A stretch of 6,885 bases of DNA from an uncultured Bacilli bacterium (GCA_944363685.1 CALVUV010000073.1:1-6885); one strand, 5' to 3'; positions 1 through 6,541 are shown, numbered from the stretch's first letter. Program-made: numbers and translations. The notes: generated by a model not told the origin, from the letters alone.

Positions 1-20
1 TAGGTATTCCTCTTTTTTAT

Positions 21-45
21 AATATGTAAATTCTCTTTACATATT
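21..45. repeat. Perfect 10-bp inverted repeat upstream of the first operon
   Basis: The arm AATATGTAAA (21-30) is exactly complementary to TTTACATATT (36-45), with a 5-nt spacer TTCTC. It follows a TATAAT hexamer (18-23) whose -35 partner would lie outside the window. It could therefore be an operator across a transcription start, or an RNA hairpin in the leader. No T-tract follows the right arm, so it is not an obvious terminator. The binding protein, if any, is unknown. Confidence 0.45.
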
Positions 46-88
46 CATATTATCATAAATAATTAATTTTATCAAGAGGGATGATTTT

Positions 89-739
89 ATGACTTTGACT
101 ATAGATAATGAAACTTATAATTTAGAGATAGATAAGAAAAGTACTACTAAAAATATTTATATTAGAGTTAAAGATGATTTAACTATCTATGTGACATGTA
201 ATACTTTAACTTCTAATAAAAAGATAATGAGTGTAGTAGAAGAAAATTTAGATTCTATTAGAAAAATGATAAAGAAAGTTAAAGAAAAAATAAAATTTAA
301 TAGTGAATTTTACTATTTAGGAAAAAAATATGATATTATATATACAGAGTTTTGTGACTTTAAATTAGGTGAGAATAAAGTTTTTATTAGTAAAGACTTT
401 GATTTAGATAAATGGAAGAAGAAACAAGCGTTAGGTATTTTTAGTGAACATTTAGAAATGTGTTATAATAACTTTACAAGAAGTATTCCTCATCCTAAAC
501 TTAGACTTAGAAAGATGACTACTAGATGGGGAGTATGTAATATTAAAACCCACGTTATAACACTTAATACAGAATTAATTACTAAAGATATAGGATGTCT
601 TAATTATGTTATTTATCACGAGTTAAGTCACTTAATAGAAGCGAATCATTCTAAGAAGTTTTGGGCTATTGTAGAAGAGAATTGTCCTGATTATAAGAAA
701 TGGAGAAAATTAACTAATAAATATGGAAATGAGGAGTAA
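89..739 (+). CDS. YgjP-type (M48/DUF45-like) zinc metallopeptidase
   Basis: This 216-residue protein is probably a soluble zinc-dependent metallopeptidase of the YgjP/DUF45 family; its substrate is not known. The C-terminal half carries the family signature: TRWG at residues 145-148, the zinc motif HELSH at 177-181 (H177 and H181 as ligands, E178 as catalytic base), and a downstream NHSKKFW element whose H187 is the likely third ligand. The N-terminal 100 residues are lysine-rich with short beta-like stretches, as is usual in this family. I see no signal peptide or membrane segment, so it should be cytoplasmic. ATG 89 is preceded by AGAGGG (75-80) at 8-nt spacing. The stop lies 1 nt before the next gene, so translation is probably coupled. 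The family call is confident; the biological role is not. Confidence 0.88.
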   Translation: MTLTIDNETYNLEIDKKSTTKNIYIRVKDDLTIYVTCNTLTSNKKIMSVVEENLDSIRKMIKKVKEKIKFNSEFYYLGKKYDIIYTEFCDFKLGENKVFISKDFDLDKWKKKQALGIFSEHLEMCYNNFTRSIPHPKLRLRKMTTRWGVCNIKTHVITLNTELITKDIGCLNYVIYHELSHLIEANHSKKFWAIVEENCPDYKKWRKLTNKYGNEE

Positions 740-740
740 T

Positions 741-1481
741 ATGGTTATAACTAGTTTAGATAATGAGAAAGTTAAATACTATTATAAATTAGGGAAGAAG
801 AAGTATCGTGATCTTAATAATGAATTTATTGTAGAAGGAGAACATTTAATACTTGAAGCTTATAAAGCGAAGAGTTTAAAAGAAGTACTAATATTAGAAG
901 GAGAAGTTTTACCTATAGAAGTTCCTATAATAGAAGTAAGTATGGAAGTATTAAAGAAAATAACTATGTTAAATACTCCACCTAAAATGATAGGGTTATG
1001 TGAAAAGAAAATAGATACTACTATAGGTAAAAGAATACTAGTAATAGATGAAGTACAAGATCCAGGTAATATGGGGACTATTATTAGAAGTGCAGTTGCC
1101 TTTAATATAGATACTATTGTAATAGGAGATAATACTGTTGATGTTTTTTCACCTAAAGTAGTAAGAGCGACTCAAGGAATGATTTTTCATATTCCTATAG
1201 TATTTTATTCTATTGATAAATTAATTCCTATTTTAAATAAATTAAATATTCCTATATATGCTACTAATGTTAAATATGGTGAAGAAGTTAAGAATCTAAC
1301 TAAAAAAGAAAAAGAATGTTTCGCTTTAATTATAGGTAATGAAGGTAGTGGTGTTAATCCTAAGTATTTAGAGAAAAGTGATAAGTTTATTTATATTCCT
1401 ATGAATGATGTAGTTGAAAGCCTTAATGTTGCAGTCGCTACTTCTATAATACTTTATGAAATGGATGAGGTTAATGACTAA
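741..1481 (+). CDS. SpoU/TrmH-family RNA 2'-O-ribose methyltransferase
   Basis: This 246-residue SAM-dependent methyltransferase should methylate a ribose 2'-OH in rRNA or tRNA. It has the RlmB/YsgA-like two-domain layout: an N-terminal L30e-like substrate-binding domain (about residues 20-90) and a C-terminal SPOUT trefoil knot. The three SpoU motifs are clear: DPGNMGTIIRSA around residues 107-118 (N110, R116), IIGNEGSGV at 197-205, and IPMNDVVESLNVAVA at 219-233 with E226-S227-L228-N229. I chose ATG 741 over the in-frame ATG 723. Position 741 has GAGGAG (731-736) just upstream, and the product then begins MVITSLDN, like family members, whereas 723 would overlap the previous gene. The exact nucleotide target cannot be read from sequence, so I give no symbol. 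Its 3' end overlaps rimM by 8 nt. Confidence 0.92.
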   Translation: MVITSLDNEKVKYYYKLGKKKYRDLNNEFIVEGEHLILEAYKAKSLKEVLILEGEVLPIEVPIIEVSMEVLKKITMLNTPPKMIGLCEKKIDTTIGKRILVIDEVQDPGNMGTIIRSAVAFNIDTIVIGDNTVDVFSPKVVRATQGMIFHIPIVFYSIDKLIPILNKLNIPIYATNVKYGEEVKNLTKKEKECFALIIGNEGSGVNPKYLEKSDKFIYIPMNDVVESLNVAVATSIILYEMDEVND

Positions 1482-1953
1482 ATTATATATAGGCAAAATA
1501 GTTAATACCCATGGAATAAAAGGTGAACTTAGGATTAAAGATAATTTAACTACTAAACAAAGAAATGAAATATTTAAAATAGGAAGTAATTTGATTATAG
1601 ATGATAATAAATATTTAATTACTAGTTATAGAGTTCATAAAGATTATGATATGGTTACATTTCTTGGCTTTAATAATATTAATGAAGTGTTATTTTTAAA
1701 GAATAAAAAAGTATATAAAGAAGAATCTGAAATTAATCTTAAAGATGAAGATATTTTAGATAGTGAACTTATAACCTATAAAGTTAAAACTACTGATAAT
1801 CTAGGTGGTAAGATTATTGATATAGAAGAGACTGGTAATAACTATAAAATAATAAGACTATTAATAAATAATAAGGAAGTGTTAGTTCCTTATCATAAAG
1901 ATTTTGTAACTATAGATAGTAATAAAAAAGAAGTTATAGTTAAACTTCTATAG
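1474..1953 (+). CDS. rimM: Ribosome maturation factor RimM
   Basis: RimM is a cytoplasmic 30S maturation factor that binds ribosomal protein S19 and helps assemble the 30S head. The 159-residue product is slightly shorter than most. The N-terminal RimM barrel starts with the typical LYIGKIVNTHGIKGEL (residues 4-19). The C-terminal PRC-barrel runs from about residue 100 to the end and includes the characteristic LVPYHKDFV (VPY at 138-140). I chose ATG 1474: upstream in-frame ATGs (1456, 1465) lack a ribosome binding site and would add residues not seen in the family. The GAGG at 1467-1470 is only 3 nt from this ATG, so initiation probably depends on coupling to the upstream stop, which overlaps by 8 nt. 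The adjacent trmD supports the call. Confidence 0.93.
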   Translation: MTKLYIGKIVNTHGIKGELRIKDNLTTKQRNEIFKIGSNLIIDDNKYLITSYRVHKDYDMVTFLGFNNINEVLFLKNKKVYKEESEINLKDEDILDSELITYKVKTTDNLGGKIIDIEETGNNYKIIRLLINNKEVLVPYHKDFVTIDSNKKEVIVKLL

Positions 1954-1961
1954 GAGGAGTT

Positions 1962-2642
1962 ATGAAAATAGATGTATTAACCTTGTTCCCTGATATGTTT
2001 AACAATATATTTAGTGAATCTATTATTAAAAGGGCAATTAGTAATAATTTAGTAGAAATTAATATTCATAATATTAGAGATTATAGTAAAGATCCCCATA
2101 AAAAAGTAGATGATACTCCATATGGAGGAGGAGCTGGTATGGTTTTAATGTGTCAACCAATATTTGATGCCGTTAAAGCTTTAAAAACTGAAAATTCTAA
2201 AGTAATACTATTAACTCCAGGAGGAACTTTATATAAACAAAAAATAGCTTTTAATCTGTCTAAAGAAAAACACTTAATACTAATTTGTGGTCATTATGAA
2301 GGTTTTGATGAAAGAATAAAAACAGTAGTAGATACGGAAATATCTATAGGTGATTATGTTCTAACAGGTGGAGAGATACCTGCAATGATTATAATAGATT
2401 CTATTACAAGACTAATAGATGGTGTTATAAGAAAAGAAAGTTATGAGAGTGATTCCTTTACTGATAATCTTTTAGATTATCCTACTTATACAAAACCAAG
2501 AGTATATGAAGGCTTAGAAGTTCCTTCTGTATTAATTAGTGGCGATCATAAGAAGATAAATGAATGGCGAAGAGAAAAACAAATAGAGGTAACTAAAAAG
2601 AATAGACCTGATTTGTTAAAAGGAGATAATGGTTATGAATAG
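1962..2642 (+). CDS. trmD: tRNA (guanine-37-N1)-methyltransferase TrmD
   Basis: TrmD transfers a methyl group from SAM to N1 of G37 next to the anticodon, preventing +1 frameshifting; it acts as a homodimer. The 226-residue protein shows the expected series: MKIDVLTLFPDMF at the N-terminus, LTPGG at 84-88, GHYEGFDERI at 110-119, the knot element SIGDYVLTGGE at 128-138, and the DSF segment with D164, which corresponds to the catalytic aspartate of the family. These are followed by LLDYPTYTKP and the C-terminal GDHKKINEWRRE helix. It is slightly shorter than typical (about 240). ATG 1962 follows a strong AGGAGG (1952-1957), which itself overlaps the rimM stop. The 3' end overlaps the next ORF by 8 nt. 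Confidence 0.97.
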   Translation: MKIDVLTLFPDMFNNIFSESIIKRAISNNLVEINIHNIRDYSKDPHKKVDDTPYGGGAGMVLMCQPIFDAVKALKTENSKVILLTPGGTLYKQKIAFNLSKEKHLILICGHYEGFDERIKTVVDTEISIGDYVLTGGEIPAMIIIDSITRLIDGVIRKESYESDSFTDNLLDYPTYTKPRVYEGLEVPSVLISGDHKKINEWRREKQIEVTKKNRPDLLKGDNGYE

Positions 2643-3045
2643 TTATTTAATGGTAGAAAAAACTTTAGAATTTGATGGTATTTTAGATTTAGGTAAAGAT
2701 TTAATTATTAAATCTAATGATATTAAAGTATCTATTTATGATTTAGATATTCAAAAAATATTTATTACTAATAAAGTTTATCATAAGTATTTAAAACTTC
2801 TTAAACTTGTAAACTTCTATTTAACTAGTGATGATGATACTGGTACTGCTTACAGTGAAGCTTTAAATGAAATGGAAAAGTTTAGACAACTTGTTAAGAA
2901 TAAATATAGAGCATATCTATTAGAGGAAACCTTAAAAGAGATGTCTTTAGAACTTACTAAAAAAGTAAAAGATGCTAAGAGAAGATTAATTTATGTAGAG
3001 ACTAGAACTTATGACTATACTAACGAGAATAAACATAGTAAATAA
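2635..3045 (+). CDS. Unrecognised small helical protein between trmD and tgt
   Basis: I do not recognise this 136-residue protein. Residues 1-45 look mixed alpha/beta. From about 47 onward it is predicted helical: a leucine/lysine helix (Y49-L63), an acidic turn SDDDTGTAYSEALNE (65-79), then a long charged stretch (80-118) with spaced leucines and lysines that could form a coiled coil. There are no cysteines, no signal peptide and no membrane span, so it should be cytoplasmic. I prefer ATG 2635 (9 nt from AAAGGAG at 2619-2625) over ATG 2629, which sits only 3 nt from it. It overlaps the trmD stop by 8 nt and is followed 37 nt later by tgt. The context suggests a role linked to translation or RNA, or a structural/scaffold role; this is inference only. 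Confidence 0.75.
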   Translation: MNSYLMVEKTLEFDGILDLGKDLIIKSNDIKVSIYDLDIQKIFITNKVYHKYLKLLKLVNFYLTSDDDTGTAYSEALNEMEKFRQLVKNKYRAYLLEETLKEMSLELTKKVKDAKRRLIYVETRTYDYTNENKHSK

Positions 3046-3082
3046 TCTTTACGAAATTGAAAGAGAAGAAAGTAGTGATATC

Positions 3083-4204
3083 ATGAAAATAGAATATAAC
3101 TTAATTAAACAAGATAAAAATACTAAAGCAAGATTAGGTACTATTAAAACAAATTATGGAGTAGTATATACTCCTATGTTTATGCCTGTAGGAACAAAAG
3201 CGACTGTTAAAGGATTAAGTCCTGAAGAAGTTAAAGAAACAGGTGCAGGGATTATTCTTGCTAATACTTATCATTTATGGTTAAGACCTGGAGAAGATTT
3301 AATCGCTAAGGCAGGGGGGCTACATAAATTTATGAATTATGATGGACCAATTTTAACTGATAGTGGTGGTTTTCAAGTGTTTTCTCTTGCTAAAAACAAG
3401 AAGAAAGATATAACTGAAGAAGGAGTATATTTTAAAAGTCATATAGATGGCAAAAAGTTATTTTTAACTCCGGAAAAATCTATAGAAATACAAAATAAAT
3501 TAGATAGTGATATTGCCATGAGTTTTGATGAATGTCCGCCTGCTAGTGCCTCTTATGAATATTTAAAAAATAGTGTTGAAAGAACTATTAGATGGGCTAA
3601 AAGAGGTAAAAGTGTACATAGTAATAAGAATCAATCTTTATTTGGTATAGTTCAAGGAGGAGCTTACGAAGACCTTAGAAAATACTCTGCTACTGAAACA
3701 GTAAAACTAGACTTTGACGGGTTTAGTATTGGTGGAGTTGCAAATGATGGAGAAAGTAAAGAAGATATGTATAAAGCGATAGACTATTCTGTTCCTTACT
3801 TACCAGAAGATAAAGTAAGATACTTAATGGGAGTAGGAGAACCTATTGATATAATAGAAGGTGTAATTAGAGGTGTAGATATCTTTGATTGTGTCCTACC
3901 TACAAGAATAGCAAGACACGGACAAGTCTTTACAAGAAGCGGTAAAATTAACTTAAATAATGCTAAATATAAAGAAGATTTTACTCCTATAGAAGACTCT
4001 TGTGATTGTTATACTTGTAAACATTATACTAAAGCTTATATTAGACATTTACTTAATAGTAAAGAAATGTTAGGTGGAAGACTTCTATCTATTCATAATA
4101 TTAGATTCTTAATAAGATTAACAGAAGATTTAAAAGAAGCGATTAAAGAAGATAGAGTTTTAGAATATAAAGAAGAATTTTTAAAAAAATATACTAATCA
4201 ATAA
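3083..4204 (+). CDS. tgt: Queuine/preQ1 tRNA-ribosyltransferase Tgt
   Basis: Tgt exchanges G34 of GUN-anticodon tRNAs (Asp, Asn, His, Tyr) for preQ1, a step in queuosine synthesis. The 373-residue TIM-barrel enzyme has TDSGGFQVFSL with D93 (the general acid/base region), GIVQGG, GFSIGGV, and RGVDIFDCVLPTRIARHG with D269 as the nucleophile position. The zinc site is C307, C309, C312 and H338. Length and sequence closely follow the Bacillus enzyme, which supports ATG 3083 rather than an in-frame ATG at 3011 that would overlap the upstream gene. The ribosome binding site is weak (a purine-rich GAGAAGAAAG about 10 nt upstream). No preQ1 synthesis or transport genes appear in the window. The gene contains a run of six G (3314-3319), unusual for this base composition. 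Its stop lies inside the terminator hairpin. Confidence 0.97.
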   Translation: MKIEYNLIKQDKNTKARLGTIKTNYGVVYTPMFMPVGTKATVKGLSPEEVKETGAGIILANTYHLWLRPGEDLIAKAGGLHKFMNYDGPILTDSGGFQVFSLAKNKKKDITEEGVYFKSHIDGKKLFLTPEKSIEIQNKLDSDIAMSFDECPPASASYEYLKNSVERTIRWAKRGKSVHSNKNQSLFGIVQGGAYEDLRKYSATETVKLDFDGFSIGGVANDGESKEDMYKAIDYSVPYLPEDKVRYLMGVGEPIDIIEGVIRGVDIFDCVLPTRIARHGQVFTRSGKINLNNAKYKEDFTPIEDSCDCYTCKHYTKAYIRHLLNSKEMLGGRLLSIHNIRFLIRLTEDLKEAIKEDRVLEYKEEFLKKYTNQ

Positions 4205-4219
4205 TTTGGTTAGTTTTTT
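4193..4219 (+). terminator. Intrinsic terminator of the rimM-trmD-tgt operon
   Basis: ACTAATCAA (4193-4201) pairs with TTGGTTAGT (4206-4214), giving 9 bp with one G-U pair and a TAAT loop, followed by a run of six T (4214-4219). The 5' arm lies in the last codons of tgt and the stop codon reaches into the loop. It sits directly against the next promoter's -35 box. Confidence 0.85.
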
Positions 4220-4220
4220 A

Positions 4221-4249
4221 TTGACATTAATTTTTTAATTTACTATAAT
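4221..4249 (+). promoter_or_regulatory. Consensus sigma-A promoter for the regulator-hydrogenase-rubrerythrin operon
   Basis: A perfect -35 TTGACA (4221-4226) and a perfect -10 TATAAT (4244-4249) are separated by 17 bp. Transcription should start near 4256, giving a leader of about 28 nt. A full consensus match implies a strong promoter that needs repression, consistent with the palindrome directly downstream. Confidence 0.9.
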
Positions 4250-4253
4250 TTAA

Positions 4254-4270
4254 TTGATAATAATTATCAA
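4254..4270. promoter_or_regulatory. Perfect Fur-type operator (7-1-7 palindrome) over the transcription start
   Basis: TTGATAATAATTATCAA is a perfect inverted repeat around the central A4262. Its core TGATAAT-A-ATTATCA (4255-4269) equals the 7-1-7 Fur box consensus known from Bacillus. It differs from the PerR box consensus (TTATAATNATTATAA) at one position in each arm, C/G in place of A/T. It begins 5 nt after the -10 box, so a bound repressor would block initiation. The adjacent gene encodes a Fur-family protein, so autoregulation is likely. Confidence 0.88.
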
Positions 4271-4283
4271 TAAGGTGTTAATA

Positions 4284-4655
4284 ATGGAAAGAAAGACTAA
4301 GCAAAGAGAAATTATATTAGAGATAATTAAGAATTGTTATACTCATCCTACAATGAAAGAATTAGTAGAATTAATTAATGCTAAATATCCTTCTATAGGA
4401 CAAGCGACTGTATATAGAACAGTTAATAAGTTAGTAGAAGATAATAAAGTCATTAAAATAGAATGTAGTGATGGTATACATTATGATTATAATAGAGAAC
4501 ACTTTCATTTCTATTGTTTAAAATGTAAAAGAATTGAAGATGTTTCTCTTAATAAAGACCTAATAGATAAATTATTATCTTCTTCTAAATTAGATGATGT
4601 TAAAAGAATAAATTTGGTTTATGAAGGTATATGTAAAAGTTGTAAGGGAAAGTGA
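4284..4655 (+). CDS. Fur/PerR-family metal-dependent repressor, PerR-like sensing site
   Basis: This 123-residue dimeric repressor senses metal or peroxide and binds Fur-type boxes. The N-terminal winged helix covers about residues 1-65, with recognition helix QATVYRTVNKL (40-50). By alignment with Bacillus PerR, the regulatory site residues are H21, D68, H73, H75 and D86 (PerR H37, D85, H91, H93, D104). The structural zinc is held by C78, C81, C117 and C120. D86 is the PerR-type aspartate; Fur proteins usually have glutamate there. R45, however, matches Fur, since PerR has asparagine (N61) at this DNA-contact position. I chose ATG 4284, 6 nt after AAGGTG (4272-4277); an upstream in-frame TTG at 4254 lies inside the operator, before the likely transcript start. 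The protein lacks the longer N-terminal extension of Bacillus PerR. I leave the symbol blank because Fur and PerR features are mixed. Confidence 0.93.
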   Translation: MERKTKQREIILEIIKNCYTHPTMKELVELINAKYPSIGQATVYRTVNKLVEDNKVIKIECSDGIHYDYNREHFHFYCLKCKRIEDVSLNKDLIDKLLSSSKLDDVKRINLVYEGICKSCKGK

Positions 4656-4659
4656 AGTT

Positions 4660-5958
4660 ATGGATTTAAATAAAGCCGTTAGAATTGATGAAGATAATGA
4701 AAGTATTAAAAGAATAAAAGAAAGATGTATTAATTGTGGTAGATGTAAAACTATTTGTGAAGAAGTAGTAGGTATTAAATATGATAATGAGAAAGCTAAG
4801 AAAGCAGTATGTATAAACTGTGGGCAATGTATACTAAATTGTCCTGTTGCTTCATTAGTACCTAAATATGATTATAAAAAAGTACTTAATTATTTACATG
4901 ACACAGAAAAAATTGTTACTATTTCTCTAGCACCTGCCATTAGATCATCAATTGGTGAAGGCTTTAATTTAGAAGTTGGTACTTTTTTAGAAAAAGAATT
5001 AGTAGGAGCCTTAAAAGAAGTAGGATTTGATTATGTTTTTGATGTTACTTTTGGAGCAGATATGACAGTTATGGAAGAAGCGACAGAGTTAGTAAATAGA
5101 TTAAAAAATAAAAAAACACTTCCTATGTTTACTTCTTGTTGTCCTTCTTGGGTTAAATATCTTGAGATATATCACCCTGAAAAGATAGATCATTTATCTA
5201 CTGTTAAAAGTCCCATAGGTATACAGTCATCGTTACTAAATACATACTTTTTAAAAATGAATGAACTTGATAAGAAAAATATAATAAATGTAGTAGTAGT
5301 TCCTTGTACATCTAAGAAATTTGAAATTAAAAGAACAGAAATGGGTATGGATATCGCTATTACAACAAATGAATTAGTTATGTTATTAAAAGAATCTAAT
5401 ATTGATATAACTAAAACAACACCAAGTGAATTTTCACCTCTTTTTTCAAAAGGAAGTGGTTCTGGAACTATTTTTGGAAGAAGTGGTGGAGTAATGGAAG
5501 CAACTTTAAGGTGTGCTAATTATCTTTTAACTGAAAAAGACAAAGTAATTAACTTTCTAGACCTTGCAGAAAATAATAAAAGTGGTACAATAAAAAGAGC
5601 AACGGTAAATATTGGACCATACAATTTACGTGTTGCAGCCGTTACAGGTATGCCTAGTTTAGAAGAAATACTAAAAGAATTAGATAGTTATGACTTTATT
5701 GAAGTTATGAACTGTCCTAACGGTTGTGTTGGCGGAGGAGGACAAGTTCTATCACCAATAGCAAAAATGAATGAGATAAATCTAGAAAGAGGAGAAGCTT
5801 TAACAAAAGATGATAACTCTAATAATATTAGATTTTGTTATAAAAATCCTGATGTAATAAACATCTATAAGACTTATCTAGATTATCCAAATAGTCCTAA
5901 AGCCTTAAAAATTATTCATACTAATTTTAAGGATAGAAGTGATATATTAGGAGAATAA
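4660..5958 (+). CDS. [FeFe] hydrogenase, short form with two N-terminal [4Fe-4S] clusters
   Basis: This 432-residue enzyme should catalyse reversible proton reduction to H2, using a ferredoxin-type electron carrier. An N-terminal 2x[4Fe-4S] ferredoxin domain has C23, C26, C29, C33 and C51, C54, C57, C61. The H-cluster domain carries L1 TSCCPSW (158-164), L2 PCTSKKFE (215-222) and L3 EVMNCPNGCVGGGGQ (348-362), so cluster ligands C161, C216, C352 and C356 and the proton-relay C160 are all present. The C-terminus (about 390-425) resembles the small-subunit domain (YLDYPNSPKALKIIHT). Two positions are odd: V214 replaces the usual Met of MPC in L2, and GGGQ is followed by V rather than P. The short layout may fit a Group B-like enzyme, but I cannot assign the group. 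There is no signal peptide, so it is cytoplasmic. I chose ATG 4660, 7 nt after AAGGGAAAG and 4 nt after the regulator's stop. HydE/F/G maturases are not in the window. Confidence 0.93.
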   Translation: MDLNKAVRIDEDNESIKRIKERCINCGRCKTICEEVVGIKYDNEKAKKAVCINCGQCILNCPVASLVPKYDYKKVLNYLHDTEKIVTISLAPAIRSSIGEGFNLEVGTFLEKELVGALKEVGFDYVFDVTFGADMTVMEEATELVNRLKNKKTLPMFTSCCPSWVKYLEIYHPEKIDHLSTVKSPIGIQSSLLNTYFLKMNELDKKNIINVVVVPCTSKKFEIKRTEMGMDIAITTNELVMLLKESNIDITKTTPSEFSPLFSKGSGSGTIFGRSGGVMEATLRCANYLLTEKDKVINFLDLAENNKSGTIKRATVNIGPYNLRVAAVTGMPSLEEILKELDSYDFIEVMNCPNGCVGGGGQVLSPIAKMNEINLERGEALTKDDNSNNIRFCYKNPDVINIYKTYLDYPNSPKALKIIHTNFKDRSDILGE

Positions 5959-5970
5959 TCTCCTTAATAT
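5944..5970 (+). promoter_or_regulatory. Intercistronic mRNA hairpin at the end of the hydrogenase gene
   Basis: ATATTAGGAGA (5944-5954) pairs with TCTCCTTAATAT (5959-5970), giving 11 bp with one bulged T (5965) around an ATAA loop that contains the stop codon. There is no T-tract afterwards (the next bases are AAATAAAAATATAG), so it is not a normal terminator. It may protect or define the end of an mRNA segment, giving rubrerythrin a different dosage from the hydrogenase. Confidence 0.5.
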
Positions 5971-5998
5971 AAATAAAAATATAGAAAGAAGGTATATT

Positions 5999-6541
5999 AT
6001 GGAATTAAAAGGATCAAAAACTGAACAAAATTTAATGACTGCTTTTGCAGGAGAAAGTCAAGCTCGTAATAAGTATACTTATTATGCTAGTAAAGCTCGT
6101 AAAGATGGTTATGAACAAATAGCAGCTATTTTTGAAGAAACTGCTAACAATGAAAAGGAACATGCTAAACTTTGGTTTAAGGAATTACACGGTGGAGATA
6201 TTCCTGATACTATGACTAACTTAGAAGATGCAGCTGCTGGTGAAAACTATGAGTGGACTGATATGTATAAAGGATTTGCAGAGACTGCTAGAGAAGAAGG
6301 ATTTACTCGTATAGCATTCCTATTTGAAAGCGTTGCAAAAATTGAAAAAGAACATGAAGAAAGATATTTAACACTTCTTAAGAATGTTAAAGATGATAGA
6401 GTATTCCATAAAGATGGAGACAAGATTTGGATTTGTCGTAACTGTGGACATGTATATGTTGGTAAAGATGCACTTGATGTATGTCCAGTATGTAGTCATC
6501 CACAAAGCTTTATGGAAGTTAGAGCAAATAACTATGAATAA
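5999..6541 (+). CDS. rbr: Rubrerythrin (diiron peroxidase with C-terminal rubredoxin domain)
   Basis: Rubrerythrin reduces hydrogen peroxide to water in the cytoplasm of anaerobes, taking electrons through rubredoxin- or ferredoxin-type carriers. The 180-residue protein has the classic order. A four-helix diiron domain holds ligands E19, E52 and H55 (ENEKEH region), E82 and E85 (GENYE), and E116 and H119 (IEKEH). A rubredoxin-like domain follows, with C146, C149, C162 and C165 binding one iron. Length and the opening MELKGSKTEQNL fit the family, and closely follow Desulfovibrio rubrerythrin. ATG 5999 has AAGAAGG (5986-5992) at 6-nt spacing. Half of its eight arginines use CGT, while neighbouring genes almost always use AGA; this suggests selection for high expression. 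It is last in the operon, 40 nt after the hydrogenase, and is followed at once by a terminator. Confidence 0.98.
   Translation: MELKGSKTEQNLMTAFAGESQARNKYTYYASKARKDGYEQIAAIFEETANNEKEHAKLWFKELHGGDIPDTMTNLEDAAAGENYEWTDMYKGFAETAREEGFTRIAFLFESVAKIEKEHEERYLTLLKNVKDDRVFHKDGDKIWICRNCGHVYVGKDALDVCPVCSHPQSFMEVRANNYE

Noticed and set aside
1..18. Right arm and T-tract of a terminator for a gene left of the window
   Set aside because: A T6 run at 13-18 after TAGGTATTCC would fit, but the left arm is outside the window, so it cannot be supported.
3011..3082. 24-residue extension of Tgt
   Set aside because: It overlaps the previous gene and has no counterpart in Tgt proteins, which align from ATG 3083.
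4254..4270. Reading the palindrome as a PerR box
   Set aside because: The arms are TGATAAT/ATTATCA, exactly Fur-type; the PerR consensus has TTATAAT/ATTATAA. The two differ by one base per arm, so cross-binding cannot be excluded.
4254..4283. Ten-residue N-terminal extension of the regulator from a TTG
   Set aside because: The start would lie in the operator, before the expected transcription start, with no ribosome binding site; ATG 4284 has a well-placed AAGGTG.
4653..4655. TGA as tryptophan (Mycoplasma code)
   Set aside because: All recognised tryptophans are TGG, and the single TGA sits at the expected C-terminus of the regulator just before the hydrogenase start.
4621..4659. Thirteen-residue extension of the hydrogenase
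   Set aside because: It would overlap the regulator gene by 35 nt without a ribosome binding site; ATG 4660 has AAGGGAAAG in place.
5959..5998. Separate promoter for rubrerythrin
   Set aside because: A TATAAA-like -10 exists at 5968-5973, but no credible -35 lies 16-18 bp upstream, and no Fur-type box is present.
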